This document shows positions 27,155-36,189 of a stretch of 64,000 nt of DNA, piece after piece; positions within the stretch are counted from its first letter, which is position 1; each line of letters starts with the position of its first letter. This DNA comes from Pseudomonas oleovorans subsp. oleovorans (GTDB lineage: Bacteria; Pseudomonadota; Gammaproteobacteria; Pseudomonadales; Pseudomonadaceae), in NCBI RefSeq assembly GCF_002197815.1, contig NZ_NIUB01000011.1, positions 78,307-142,306 on the forward strand, given 5' to 3'. The notes below the pieces were generated by a model. It worked only from the letters and a program-made list of their open reading frames with translations, searched no databases and was not told the origin of the DNA. The translations under genes were made by a program, and so were the position numbers.

Positions 27155-28193
27155 ATGAGCCGTTCCCTAGGCTTCAAGCTGGGCGCCATCGCCCTGCTGA
27201 TTTTGTTGCTGATGATTCCCCTGTTGATGATCGATGGCCTGGTCGATGAGCGCCAGGGCCTGCGCTATGAGGTGATGCAGGGCATTGCCCGCAGTTCCAG
27301 CTACCGCCAGCAGATCACCGGGCCGATCCTGGTGCTGCCTTACATCAAGACCACCCACGAGTGGAAAACCAACGAGAAGACCGGCGAGCGCTATAGCGAA
27401 AAGCGTCAACGGCGTGGTCGCCTGTACTTCCTGCCGGAGCGCTTCGTGCTTGAAGGAGCGGTTGGCACCGAGCTGCGTGCCCGTGGCATCTATGAGGCGC
27501 GCCTGTACCGCAGCGACAGCCAGGTCAGCGGCCAATTCCGCCTGCCGGCGCGCCTGGGGCTGGGCGACGACCTCGGTTTCTACCGCTTTGAGAAACCCTT
27601 CCTCTCGGTCGGCATCAGCGATATCCGTGGCATCAGCAACGACCTGCAACTGCGCCTCAATGGCCAGACCCAGAGCTTCGCGCCGGGCAGCGGTGACGAC
27701 AATTTCGGCGCTGGCGTGCATGCGCCGCTTCCTGCGCTGGACGCGCAGAGTGGGCAGACGCTCGACTTCGCCTTCGACCTCAAGCTGCAGGGCACCGAGC
27801 AACTGTCGGTGGTGCCGGTCGGGCGCGACAGCCGGGTCAAGCTGAGTTCCGACTGGCCGCACCCGAGCTTCGTCGGTGAATACCTGCCGAGCCGCCGCGA
27901 AATCTCTGACAAGGGCTTCAGCGCCGAGTGGCAGACCAGCTTCTTCGCCACCAACCTGGAAGAGGCATTGCGCGACTGCGTGGGCGCCGAGCGTTGCCAG
28001 GGCCTATTCGGCCGCAACTTCGGGGTGAGTTTTGTCGACCCGGTGGATCAGTACCTGAAGACCGACCGCGCGATCAAATATGCGCTGCTGTTCATCGCCC
28101 TGACCTTCGCCACCTTCTTCCTCTTCGAGGTGCTCAAACGCCTGGCCGTGCATCCGATGCAGTACGCCCTGGTCGGCCTGCTGCTGGCGCTGG
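27155..28193 (+). pseudogene. creD: creD inner-membrane protein, truncated at the C-terminus
   Basis: From MSRSLGFKLGAIALLILLLMIPLLMIDGLV the sequence is CreD-like: N-terminal membrane anchor, long periplasmic region (RQQITGPILVLPY, RGRLYFLPERF), then DQYLKTDRAIKYALLFIALTF and HPMQYALVGLLLAL, the start of the C-terminal membrane bundle. Similarity stops near 28193, about residue 346 of the 450 or so expected, and the remaining membrane helices are replaced by unrelated sequence up to a stop at 28468. It is separated from creC by the FAN1/helicase genes. A short open frame at 28219-28392 (MGGHIGLREEARAG...) lies just after the break and is not recognised. Confidence 0.85.
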
Positions 28194-28416
28194 GCTTTAT
28201 GCGCCTGTGGTATCGCTCATGGGCGGGCATATCGGTCTGCGCGAGGAGGCGCGTGCCGGGCATCTGCTGGCGCGGCGGATTGCCGGATTGTTTCGTCAAT
28301 GGCAGACGCAACAACGGACCTGTCAGAGGTTATATACCGAGGTGCGGCAGAAGGCGTGCTTGCATGGTGAGACGAGGTGGCAAGCCAGATGAACCGGGTT
28401 CACCTGGCGCCCGTTT

Positions 28417-28840
28417 TTACAGGCTGAGCGAAATCCCCGCATGCAGGGTGCGCGGTTCGCCCGGATAGCTCCAGACGTTCCTCGTAGTGCTTGTCGAAGA
28501 CGTTGTTGAGGTTGAGGTTCAGGCGCACGTTCTCGGTCAGCGGGTAGTAGGCCAGCAGGTCGACCAGGCCGTAGCCGTCCATGTCGAAGGTGTTGTTGCT
28601 GGCCTGGCCCTGACGCTCGCTGACATATTTCAGACCAACGCCCAGGCCCAGGCCGGCCAGTGCGCCGCTGTCGAACTCGTAGGTGTCGAGCAGGTTGAAG
28701 CTATGCCGTGGCACGTTGGCCAGGCGCGAGCCCACCGGTATGGTGGTCGTGGTGCTTTCGGTCACTTCGGCGTCGACATAGGCATAGCCGCCGATCACCC
28801 GCCATGCGGGGTGATGTTGCCGGTCACCTTTGAAAACGCC
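28417..28840 (-). pseudogene. Remnant of a TonB-dependent siderophore receptor (last barrel strands)
   Basis: On the minus strand KVTGNITP, then (one-base shift near 28805) WRVIGGYAYVDAEVTES, LANVPRHSFNLLDTYEF, GLGLGVGLKYVSERQG, GYGLVDLLAYYPLTENVRLNLNLNN, VFDKHYEER, then (second shift near 28470) VWSYPGEPRTLHAGISLSL and a stop. These are the last strands of a FhuA/FpvA-like barrel, ending with the usual aromatic-poor SLSL. The plug domain and most of the barrel are missing. The fragment faces truncated creD tail to tail, so both probably lost their ends in one deletion. Confidence 0.85.
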
Positions 28841-29018
28841 ACTTTTCTTCTACAGTTCTGGCAGGCCGTTGATGGTTCGGGCAACAACTGCATGGGGCAG
28901 GGGGCCAGTGCCGGGGGGGGTGTTCAGCAGCCTGCTAATACCAATGTCTAGCTGTCGGTAGGTGCTGGCCTGCTGCTAGCTTGAAGATGCATCAGAATAA
29001 CAATAACCGGAGGCGTCT

Positions 29019-29279
29019 ATGACTTCTGAACAAAGCAATGCCGCGGCCTATTGGAAGGCCAATGTGCGGCTCATCACCTGGAGCCTGATTGTCTGGGCGC
29101 TGGTTTCCTACGGATTCGCCATGATCCTGCGTCCGATGGTCGCGGGAATCTCCGTTGGCGGTTCCGACCTCGGATTCTGGTTCGCCCAGCAAGGCTCAAT
29201 CCTCTTCTTTATCGGGCTCATTTTTCACTACGCGTGGAGACTGAACAAACTTGATAAAGAATTTGGCGTTGAGGAGTAA
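29019..29279 (+). CDS. DUF4212 small subunit of a sodium/solute symporter
   Basis: An 86-residue membrane protein with two membrane segments (ITWSLIVWALVSYGFAMIL and GFWFAQQGSILFFIGLIFHYAW), matching the DUF4212 family that always precedes VC_2705-type sodium:solute symporters. The spacing of YWKANVRL at the N-terminus and LNKLDKEFGVEE at the C-terminus is typical. AACCGGAGGCG is a strong ribosome site 6 bases ahead. The symporter gene starts within a few bases of its stop, so the two are co-translated; the small protein is thought to be a partner of the transporter. Confidence 0.93.
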   Translation: MTSEQSNAAAYWKANVRLITWSLIVWALVSYGFAMILRPMVAGISVGGSDLGFWFAQQGSILFFIGLIFHYAWRLNKLDKEFGVEE

Positions 29280-29285
29280 GTGGTC

Positions 29286-31055
29286 ATGAGCCAGTTCGTT
29301 ATCAACATGTTGTTCGTAGGGGCGTCCTTCGTGCTCTATATCGGCATCGCCATCTGGGCGCGTGCCGGCTCCACCAAGGAGTTCTACGTCGCTGGCGGTG
29401 GTGTGCATCCGATCACCAACGGCATGGCGACGGCCGCTGACTGGATGTCCGCTGCTTCCTTCATTTCCATGGCGGGCCTGATTGCCGCCGGTGGTTATGC
29501 CAACTCCACCTTCCTCATGGGCTGGACCGGTGGCTACGTGCTGCTGGCGATGCTGCTGGCACCGTACCTGCGCAAGTTCGGCAAGTTCACCGTGCCGGAT
29601 TTCATCGGTGATCGCTTCTACAGTCGAGGCGCACGCCTGACTGCGGTGATCTGCCTGGTGATCATCTCCGTGACCTACGTGATCGGCCAGATGGCCGGTG
29701 CCGGTGTTGCCTTCTCGCGCTTCCTCGAAGTGAGCAACTCCACTGGTATCTGGATCGCTGCGGCGGTGGTCTTCGCCTACGCCGTATTCGGTGGCATGAA
29801 GGGCATCACCTACACCCAGGTCGCTCAGTACGTGGTACTGATCGTGGCCTACACCATCCCGGCCATCTTTATCTCCCTGCAGCTGACCGGTAACCCGATC
29901 CCGCCGCTGGGCCTGTTCGGTGACCACGTCGAGTCCGGCGTGCCGCTGCTGCAGAAACTCGATGAAGTGGTGCGTGACCTGGGCTTCGCTGCCTACACCG
30001 CGGATGTCGACAACAAGCTGAACATGGTGCTGTTCACCCTGTCGCTGATGATCGGTACTGCCGGTCTGCCGCACGTGATCATTCGCTTCTTCACCGTACC
30101 GAAGGTAGCCGATGCGCGCTGGTCCGCTGGCTGGACCCTGATCTTCATCGCCATGCTGTACCTCACCGCTCCGGCCGTTGCCTCGATGGCGCGCCTGAAC
30201 CTGATGACCACTATTTATCCGGAAGGCGCTTCCGCCCCGGCTCTGTCCTATGAAGAGCGTCCTGAGTGGGTCAAGACCTGGGAACAGACCGGCCTGATCA
30301 AGTGGGAAGACAAGAACGGTGACGGCCGCATCCAGATGTACAACGATGCTGCACCGGCCTTCACCGCGACCGCTCAGGAGCGTGGCTGGAACGGTAACGA
30401 GCTGACCGTGAACAACGACATCCTGGTTCTGGCCAACCCGGAGATTGCCAACCTGCCTGGCTGGGTAATCGGTCTTATCGCGGCCGGTGCAATTGCAGCG
30501 GCGCTATCGACGGCGGCTGGTTTGTTGCTGGCGATTTCTTCGGCGATCAGTCATGACCTGATCAAGACCTTGATCAATCCGAAGATCAGCGAGAAGAACG
30601 AGATGTTGGCAGCGCGGCTGTCGATGGCTGCAGCGATCCTGCTGGCGACCTACCTGGGCTTGAATCCACCCGGATTCGCCGCGCAGGTGGTGGCATTGGC
30701 CTTCGGTATCGCGGCGGCGACCCTGTTCCCGGTGCTGATGATGGGGATCTTCTCCAAGCGCATGAACGACAAGGGCGCGATCTGCGGTATGGTTGCCGGT
30801 CTGGTGGTCACCCTGCTGTACATCTTCACCTACCTGGGCTGGTTCTTCATTCCGGAGACCAACATGCTGCCCAACACTCCGGACCAGTGGTTCATGGGTA
30901 TCTCCCCGGCTTCCTTCGGTTCCGTTGGTGCGCTGATCAACTTCGCCGTGGCTTACGCGGTGTCGAGCGTCACTGCTGCCCCACCGCAGGAAATCCAGGA
31001 CCTGGTGGAAAGCGTGCGTACCCCCAAAGGTGCTGGTGCCGCTCTGAACCACTAA
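29286..31055 (+). CDS. Sodium:solute symporter, VC_2705 subfamily
   Basis: A 589-residue polytopic transporter of the SSS family, with about 13 hydrophobic segments. AGSTKEFYVAGGGVHPITNGMATAADWMSAASFISMAGL is the conserved start region of the ActP-like group (long stretch at about residues 27-65), and TLSLMIGTAGLPHVIIRFFTV is the mid-protein sodium-site hallmark. A soluble insert at about 320-385 is seen in this subfamily. The likely substrate is a small carboxylate such as acetate, but that is inference. The ATG at 29286 has GAGGAG 9 bases ahead; GTG at 29280 in the same frame would add two residues. Confidence 0.93.
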   Translation: MSQFVINMLFVGASFVLYIGIAIWARAGSTKEFYVAGGGVHPITNGMATAADWMSAASFISMAGLIAAGGYANSTFLMGWTGGYVLLAMLLAPYLRKFGKFTVPDFIGDRFYSRGARLTAVICLVIISVTYVIGQMAGAGVAFSRFLEVSNSTGIWIAAAVVFAYAVFGGMKGITYTQVAQYVVLIVAYTIPAIFISLQLTGNPIPPLGLFGDHVESGVPLLQKLDEVVRDLGFAAYTADVDNKLNMVLFTLSLMIGTAGLPHVIIRFFTVPKVADARWSAGWTLIFIAMLYLTAPAVASMARLNLMTTIYPEGASAPALSYEERPEWVKTWEQTGLIKWEDKNGDGRIQMYNDAAPAFTATAQERGWNGNELTVNNDILVLANPEIANLPGWVIGLIAAGAIAAALSTAAGLLLAISSAISHDLIKTLINPKISEKNEMLAARLSMAAAILLATYLGLNPPGFAAQVVALAFGIAAATLFPVLMMGIFSKRMNDKGAICGMVAGLVVTLLYIFTYLGWFFIPETNMLPNTPDQWFMGISPASFGSVGALINFAVAYAVSSVTAAPPQEIQDLVESVRTPKGAGAALNH

Positions 31056-31102
31056 GCATAATCCTGGCCTGAGGCCATCTTCCGATGGTCCAGGGTCTGA
31101 CA

Positions 31103-31133
31103 GACGGGCCTCCAGTGGAGGCCCGTCTTTTTT
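31103..31133 (+). terminator. Strong rho-independent terminator after the symporter
   Basis: GACGGGCCTCC, loop AGT, GGAGGCCCGTC followed by TTTTTT. The 11-bp stem is perfect. Confidence 0.9.
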
Positions 31134-31146
31134 CGGGAACAGTCAT

Positions 31147-31653
31147 ATGTTGTGGACTTTGCTTGCCATCGTGGTCGCGGGGCTCGGCGCTGCCGGTATC
31201 GCTCTGCTGCTACGCAAATTGACGCGCAACAAGCTGCCGCGGTGGATCGTGCCACTGTTTGGTGGTCTGGGGATGCTGGGCTATCAGGTGTTCTACGAGT
31301 ACTCCTGGTTCGAGCATCAGCAGGCACGTCAGCCCGCGGAATCGGTCGTCGTTGCGACCGAGGCGGGTCATGTGTTCTGGCGCCCGTGGAGCTACTTCGT
31401 GCCGATGGTCACCGCGTTCACCGTGCTCGACAGCAAGAGCGTCGTGCGCGAGCAGGTGGCGGACGCGCAAGTGGCCGAGTTCATGCTCTATCGTTTCGAG
31501 AAGCAGCACATCGACCACGTATCGCACCGCGCTCATCTGCTCAATTGCACAACTGGCGAGTTGCTGCCGCTGGACGAGAAGAAACAGCCTCAGCTTGCCC
31601 AGCTCAAGCGCATCGACAAGGACGACGCGCTGTACCGCCAAGTGTGTCGCTAG
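31147..31653 (+). CDS. Membrane-anchored protein of unknown function
   Basis: A 168-residue protein. Two N-terminal hydrophobic stretches (LLAIVVAGLGAAGIALLL, residues 4-21, and WIVPLFGGLGMLGYQVFY, residues 33-50) anchor it, followed by a soluble part with AGHVFWRPWSYFVPMVTAFTVLD and a Cys near the end (LLNCTTGELLPLD). It begins only 14 bases after the symporter terminator. No catalytic motif is visible. Its codon use fits the neighbours, and I treat it as a real, conserved hypothetical rather than a shadow, because the two overlapping frames lack such structure. Confidence 0.75.
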   Translation: MLWTLLAIVVAGLGAAGIALLLRKLTRNKLPRWIVPLFGGLGMLGYQVFYEYSWFEHQQARQPAESVVVATEAGHVFWRPWSYFVPMVTAFTVLDSKSVVREQVADAQVAEFMLYRFEKQHIDHVSHRAHLLNCTTGELLPLDEKKQPQLAQLKRIDKDDALYRQVCR

Positions 31654-31679
31654 CCCGCCATTCTTGTGTCGCGGCAGTG

Positions 31680-31700
31680 GTGCGCACGGCGCACCCTACG
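31680..31700. repeat. Short palindrome GTGCGCACGGCGCACCCTA (plus CG), copy 1
   Basis: Identical over all 21 bases to 49577-49597 inside bioC; inverted or near copies lie at 42152-42170 and about 33244-33262. A repeat unit unlike the longer REP pairs. Confidence 0.7.
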
Positions 31701-31817
31701 CGACCGCCTGATCCATTTAACCCACCAGGTGCTTCTCCGCGCCCGATAGACCCAGATCAATATCCACGCCTGCCACCTGCATAGAATCGCCAGCCCCTGA
31801 TTTTCGAGCGTGCGGTC

Positions 31818-33125
31818 ATGCCCCGTTTCCCTGAGCTGTTGTCGCCAGCCGGCACCCTGAAGAACATGCGTTATGCCTTCGCCTACGGCGCCGATGCGGT
31901 GTATGCCGGGCAGCCGCGTTACAGCCTGCGCGTGCGCAATAACGAGTTCGACCACGCCAACCTGGCCCTGGGCATCGCCGAGGCACATGCGCAGGGCAAG
32001 CAGTTCTATGTGGTGGTCAACATCGCCCCGCACAATGCCAAGCTCAGGACCTTCCTCAAGGATCTGGCGCCGGTGATCGAGATGGCGCCCGATGCGCTGA
32101 TCATGTCCGACCCGGGCCTGATCATGCTGGTGCGTCAGCACTATCCGCAGGTGCCGATTCACCTCTCGGTGCAGGCCAACGCGGTGAACTGGGCCAGTGT
32201 CGAGTTCTGGCGTCAGCAGGGGCTGAGCCGGGTGATCCTCTCGCGCGAGCTGGCGCTGGAAGAGATCGAGGAAATCCGCAGTCAGGTACCGGACATGGAG
32301 CTGGAGGTGTTCGTCCATGGCGCGTTGTGCATGGCCTATTCCGGGCGTTGCCTGTTGTCGGGCTACATCAATCGCCGCGACCCCAACCAGGGCACCTGCA
32401 CCAACGCCTGCCGCTGGCAATACCAGGCCACGCCCGCGACCGAGAACGAGCTGGGTGAGATCGTCCGCGTGGTCGAGCCGACGCTTGGCCAGGGTGCGCC
32501 GACTGCGCAAGCCTTCGTGCTCGAAGAGGCCGGCCGGCCGGGCGAGGAAATGGCCGCCTTCGAGGACGAGCACGGTACTTACATCATGAACTCCAAGGAC
32601 TTGCGCGCGGTGCAGCACGTCGAGCGCCTGGTGCGCATGGGCGTGCATTCGCTAAAGATCGAGGGGCGCACCAAGAGCCATTTCTACGTGGCGCGCACGG
32701 CGCAGGTCTACCGCCGAGCCATCGACGATGCCCTGGCCGGAAAGCCATTCGACCCGAGCCTGCTGGGCAGCCTGGAGTCATTGGCGCATCGCGGTTACAC
32801 CGAAGGCTTTCTGCGTCGTCATGTGCACGACGAATACCAGAATTACGAGCGCGGCAGCTCGGTCGCGGAGCGCCAGCAGTTCGTTGGCGAGCTCACCGGC
32901 GAGCGCCGTGGCGAGCTGGTCGAGGTGCGGGTGAAGAACCGCTTCGCCGTGGGTGACGGCCTGGAGCTGATGACGCCGCAGGGCAATCTGCGTTTCACGT
33001 TGGAACACCTGCAGAACGCGCAGGGCCAGGCGCAGCAGGTGGCGCCGGGGGACGGTCACGTGCTGTACCTGCCGTTGCCGGCGGAAGTGGGGTTGGATTA
33101 TGGATTGCTGATGCGCGATCTGTAG
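31818..33125 (+). CDS. trhP: Peptidase U32-family tRNA hydroxylation protein TrhP (YegQ)
   Basis: A 435-residue member of the U32 family. The start PELLSPAGTLKNMRYAFAYGADAVYAGQ is the family's TIM-barrel opening; LSVQANAVNWASVEFW is the second signature. The Cys cluster HGALCMAYSGRCLLSGYI ... GTCTNACRW supplies the 4Fe-4S ligands. TrhP is needed to make 5-hydroxyuridine at tRNA position 34, using prephenate as the source of the hydroxyl group. Older annotation calls it a protease, for which no activity is evident. Upstream is a 160-base gap with a repeat; downstream lie REPs and the convergent exonuclease gene. Gene name is by family; the paralog UbiU/UbiV type is shorter. Confidence 0.88.
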   Translation: MPRFPELLSPAGTLKNMRYAFAYGADAVYAGQPRYSLRVRNNEFDHANLALGIAEAHAQGKQFYVVVNIAPHNAKLRTFLKDLAPVIEMAPDALIMSDPGLIMLVRQHYPQVPIHLSVQANAVNWASVEFWRQQGLSRVILSRELALEEIEEIRSQVPDMELEVFVHGALCMAYSGRCLLSGYINRRDPNQGTCTNACRWQYQATPATENELGEIVRVVEPTLGQGAPTAQAFVLEEAGRPGEEMAAFEDEHGTYIMNSKDLRAVQHVERLVRMGVHSLKIEGRTKSHFYVARTAQVYRRAIDDALAGKPFDPSLLGSLESLAHRGYTEGFLRRHVHDEYQNYERGSSVAERQQFVGELTGERRGELVEVRVKNRFAVGDGLELMTPQGNLRFTLEHLQNAQGQAQQVAPGDGHVLYLPLPAEVGLDYGLLMRDL

Positions 33126-33136
33126 AGCGGCCAAGA

Positions 33137-33300
33137 TGGATCGCCGGCAAGCCGGCTCCTACGGGGGATTGCGTCGTGGGAGCCCGCTTGCGGGCGATGT
33201 GCTGTATATGGCCTGCCGACGCCGACGCCGGCTGGCCAGTCCGTAGGGTGCGCTGTGCGCACCTTGAAGTTGTGGATAAGCTTCGTAGGGTGGATGACGC
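33137..33300. repeat. REP pair and further palindromes with a DnaA-box sequence
   Basis: TGGATCGCCGGCAAGCCGGC with CTCCTACG, then GTGGGAGCCCGCTTGCGGGC, form a REP pair (33137-33199). CGTAGGGTGCGCTGTGCGCA follows at 33243-33262, and TGTGGATAA (perfect DnaA box, reverse) is at 33271-33279. No gene is seen in the 269-base gap. Confidence 0.75.
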
Positions 33301-33394
33301 TTCACCCATTCACCAGGTTTGTTGCCCTCGAGGTGGATGAAAAGAGCGTCGACTACGCGCCCCGATCCCCCCTACGAGCCGACGTGGCGTCTGT

Positions 33395-34096
33395 TTACAT
33401 GGCGTGTTGACGCCGGCGTTGGCTGGCCAGTTGGCGCTCTAGATCGCAAAGACTGTCGATGCCCTGACGGCGCGCCTTGCTGAACAGCATCAGCGCCAGT
33501 TCAGCGGTCACCAGCGCATCGGCACTGGCGTTGTGGCGCTGGTGCACCTGCAGGCCGAATTCGGCGACCCAGTCATCGAGCCCGCCCTGACGAATGCGCG
33601 CTTGCGGGCACAGCAGCGGGGCGATTTCGGCGACATCGAAGAAATGGTGCTGCAGGCGATAGCCCAGGCTTTGGCGCAGTGCGCGAGCCAGCATGCGCTG
33701 GTCGAATTCGGCATGAAAGGCCAGCAGCGGGCTGCTGCCGACGAACTCCATGAAATCCAGCAGCGCCTCAGCCGGTTCCACACCCCGGGCCACTGCGCTG
33801 GGCGCGATGCCATGGATCAGCGTGCTGGCGCTGGCCTGATGGTCGGGGCGGTGCAGGGTGCATTCGAACTGTTCGGCGAAATTGATGGCGCCGTTGTCGA
33901 TCACCACCGCGCCGATGGCCAGCACCTGATCACGGCGCATGTTCAGCCCGGTGGTTTCCAGGTCGAGGACGACGAAGCGCTGCTGGTGCAGCGGACGTTC
34001 GTCGAACAGCGCCGGGGCGCTCAAGGCCTCGCGGCGCTGCAACTGCTGCTGGGTCAGGGCCGGACCGCGGCCGGTGAACCAGGTGAACTTGCTCAT
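33395..34096 (-). CDS. DnaQ-like 3'-5' exonuclease (DEDDh family)
   Basis: A 233-residue exonuclease. ExoI motif FVVLDLETTGLNM (residues 41-53) holds the first Asp and Glu; ExoII LLAFHAEFDQRML and ExoIII HNASADALVTAELAL (the His-x4-Asp) complete the DEDDh set. It resembles DNA polymerase III epsilon-like exonucleases but lacks the C-terminal polymerase-binding tail, so it is not dnaQ itself. It overlaps the cNMP/CBS/DUF294 gene upstream by 4 bases (ATGA), so the pair is co-translated. This pairing of a DnaQ-like nuclease with a DUF294 protein is common in pseudomonads; its role is unknown. Confidence 0.9.
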   Translation of the reverse strand: MSKFTWFTGRGPALTQQQLQRREALSAPALFDERPLHQQRFVVLDLETTGLNMRRDQVLAIGAVVIDNGAINFAEQFECTLHRPDHQASASTLIHGIAPSAVARGVEPAEALLDFMEFVGSSPLLAFHAEFDQRMLARALRQSLGYRLQHHFFDVAEIAPLLCPQARIRQGGLDDWVAEFGLQVHQRHNASADALVTAELALMLFSKARRQGIDSLCDLERQLASQRRRQHAM

Positions 34097-36024
34097 AACT
34101 GATACCTCATGGCCAGGCTGCTCTGCAGGCGCTGCGCCTGGCGGAACGACTCGCGCAGAATACGCCGGTCCAGGTGGTTGAGGTGGTCGGGGTCGACCCG
34201 ATTGGAGTAGGGCAGCTCGTCGCGTGCCTGCAGTTGATGCTGCTGCATGCGCGTCTGCTGAATGAAGTGGTAGGCCTCTTCATAGGCGGCGCCGTCCAGG
34301 GCCTCGATCACGCCCTTGGTGATCAGCGCGCGCAGGCGCTCCAGGGTGCCGACCGCACTGATGCCGTTGGCCAACGCGAGCAAACGGGCGCCGTCGACGA
34401 AGGGCGTCAGGCCCTGCACCTTGAGGTCGAGAGTGTCCTTGTCGGCGCCCGAACGGGCCACCACGAAGTCGCGGAAGCGTCCAACCGGCGGGCGGTGGCG
34501 CAGGGCGTTCTCCGCCATCATGCGCTGGAACAGGCTGTTGTTGGCGATGCGTCCGAGCAGCTCCTCGCGTAGCTGTTCGCAGCCTTCGTCCGGGCCCCAG
34601 ATCGCGCGCAGGTCGAAATAGATGGTCGAGCCCAGCAGATTTTCCGGCGTGGCTTCGAGGACGAAGCCGGCGAAGCGCCGCGACCACTCCTCGCGCGACA
34701 GGCACAGCTCGGGGTTGCCGGCCATGATATTGCCCTTGCACAGGGTGAAGCCGCACTGCGCCAGGCGCTGGTTGATCTCGCGGGCGATCGGCAGCAGGCG
34801 CTCGCGGATGGCAGCAGACTCGCTGGCGCTTTCGGCCTCGAAGAGAATGCCGTTGTCCTGATCGGTGTGCAGGGTCTGCTCGCGGCGGCCTTCGCTGCCG
34901 AAGCACAGCCAGGTGAAGGGTATGCCCGGATCGCCCATGTCCTCGAGGGTCAGTTCGATCACTCGGCATACGGTGTGGTCGTTGAGCAGGGTGACGATAT
35001 GGGTGATCTGCGTCGAGCTGGCGCCGTGGGCGAGCATGCGGTCGACCAGCAGGCGGATGTCGCTGCGCAGCCCGGCCAGGGTCTCGACTTTGCCGGCGTG
35101 GCGGATGGTGCGTGCCAGATGCACCAGGTCGACGCGCTGCAGGCTGAACAGGTCGCGCTCGGAAATCACCCCGCAGAGTTTTTCGTGCTCCACCAGGCAG
35201 ACGTGAGCGATATGCCGCTCGGTCATGGCGATGGCGGCGTCGAAGGCGCTGGCGTCCGGCGCCAGGTGGAAGGGCCTGGGGGTCATCAGGTTGCTGATCG
35301 GCTGGGCCAGGTCGACGCCGTCAGCGACCACCCGGCGCAGGTCGCGCAGGGTGAATATGCCCAGCGGTTTGTCGGCCGGATCAAGCACCACGATGCTGCC
35401 CACGTGCTGCTCGTGCATCAGCCGCACGGCATCGCGAACAGGCGTGTCGGGCGCGCAGCCGATGGGTTGGCGCATGGCCAGTTCGCCCAGACGGGTGTCC
35501 AGCGAGTATTGCGCGCCGAGGGTTTCCACCGCGCGCAGCTGTACCTGCTGGTTGACCTGATCGAGCAGGCTGCTGACCCCGCGCAGGGCGAAGTCGCGCA
35601 GCGGGTTGGAAACGGCGAACAGCTTGATGAAGGCGTGTTTGGCCAACAGCAGGCAGAAGGTGTCCTCGGCGGCCAGGTGCTCGGTACGCGTGGCGCGTTC
35701 GCCGATCAGCGCCGCCAGGGGAAAGCACTCGCCAGCCGTGATCTCGAAGGTGGTCTCGGTGCCACGCCGCGCACTGTGCGGGCGTTCACCGTGCACGCGG
35801 CCCTGCTTGACGATGTAGAAGTGCTCGACCGGGCCATCGCTGGGTTTGATGATCGAGTCGCCCTCGGCATAGAAGCGCAGCTGGCAGTGCTCGACCAGAA
35901 ACGCCAGGTGGGCGGTGTCCATCTGGTTGAAGGGCGGAAACTTCTGCAGGAACTCCATGGTGCCGTGGATGTTCTGCAGTACCGCTGTCTTGCCCGCATC
36001 GGCCATCGCGTCGGCCTTGCTCAT
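34093..36024 (-). CDS. cNMP-binding / CBS / DUF294 nucleotidyltransferase-like signalling protein
   Basis: A 643-residue cytoplasmic protein. From the N-terminus: a cyclic-nucleotide-binding-like domain (about 25-135, FYIVKQGRVHGER), two CBS motifs (about 185-305, VRDAVRLMHEQHVGSIVVLD and AIAMTERHIAHVCLVEHEKLCGVISERDL), a nucleotidyltransferase-like DUF294 domain with LCFGSEGRREQTLHTDQDN (about 375-393) and a C-terminal substrate-binding DUF294 extension rich in His. The GSxGRxE pattern with DQD is the usual NTase active site. It probably couples a ligand to transfer of a nucleotide, but the target is unknown. The downstream exonuclease overlaps by 4 bases. Confidence 0.9.
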   Translation of the reverse strand: MSKADAMADAGKTAVLQNIHGTMEFLQKFPPFNQMDTAHLAFLVEHCQLRFYAEGDSIIKPSDGPVEHFYIVKQGRVHGERPHSARRGTETTFEITAGECFPLAALIGERATRTEHLAAEDTFCLLLAKHAFIKLFAVSNPLRDFALRGVSSLLDQVNQQVQLRAVETLGAQYSLDTRLGELAMRQPIGCAPDTPVRDAVRLMHEQHVGSIVVLDPADKPLGIFTLRDLRRVVADGVDLAQPISNLMTPRPFHLAPDASAFDAAIAMTERHIAHVCLVEHEKLCGVISERDLFSLQRVDLVHLARTIRHAGKVETLAGLRSDIRLLVDRMLAHGASSTQITHIVTLLNDHTVCRVIELTLEDMGDPGIPFTWLCFGSEGRREQTLHTDQDNGILFEAESASESAAIRERLLPIAREINQRLAQCGFTLCKGNIMAGNPELCLSREEWSRRFAGFVLEATPENLLGSTIYFDLRAIWGPDEGCEQLREELLGRIANNSLFQRMMAENALRHRPPVGRFRDFVVARSGADKDTLDLKVQGLTPFVDGARLLALANGISAVGTLERLRALITKGVIEALDGAAYEEAYHFIQQTRMQQHQLQARDELPYSNRVDPDHLNHLDRRILRESFRQAQRLQSSLAMRYQL

Positions 36025-36189
36025 GGGCGTGCGCCTCGCAGTTTCGGGATGCTGTCAGTGTGGCCCTGGCTGGCCGGCTTGCCCATTGCACCTAAGTAGG
36101 GTGCAGACAACGCAGTTTTGACGAAATTTTGACCTGCACTCAGGCAAGCTGCACCGGCCCTCCTATGCCATAAAGAGCAAGGCACATCC

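Noticed and set aside
27121..27155. CreB-type target (TTCAC-N6-TTCAC) before creD
   Set aside because: Only one TTCAC half-site (27130-27134) is visible; the second half does not match.
25348..27189. Longer FAN1 frame starting at 27189
   Set aside because: Residues before MLSLDAPELYYL (start 26979) are low-quality and overlap the creD start on the other strand; the family starts at the later site.
28841..29018. Plus-strand tail ending QQPANTNV
   Set aside because: Short frame with a G-run and no upstream domain; too little to call a gene.
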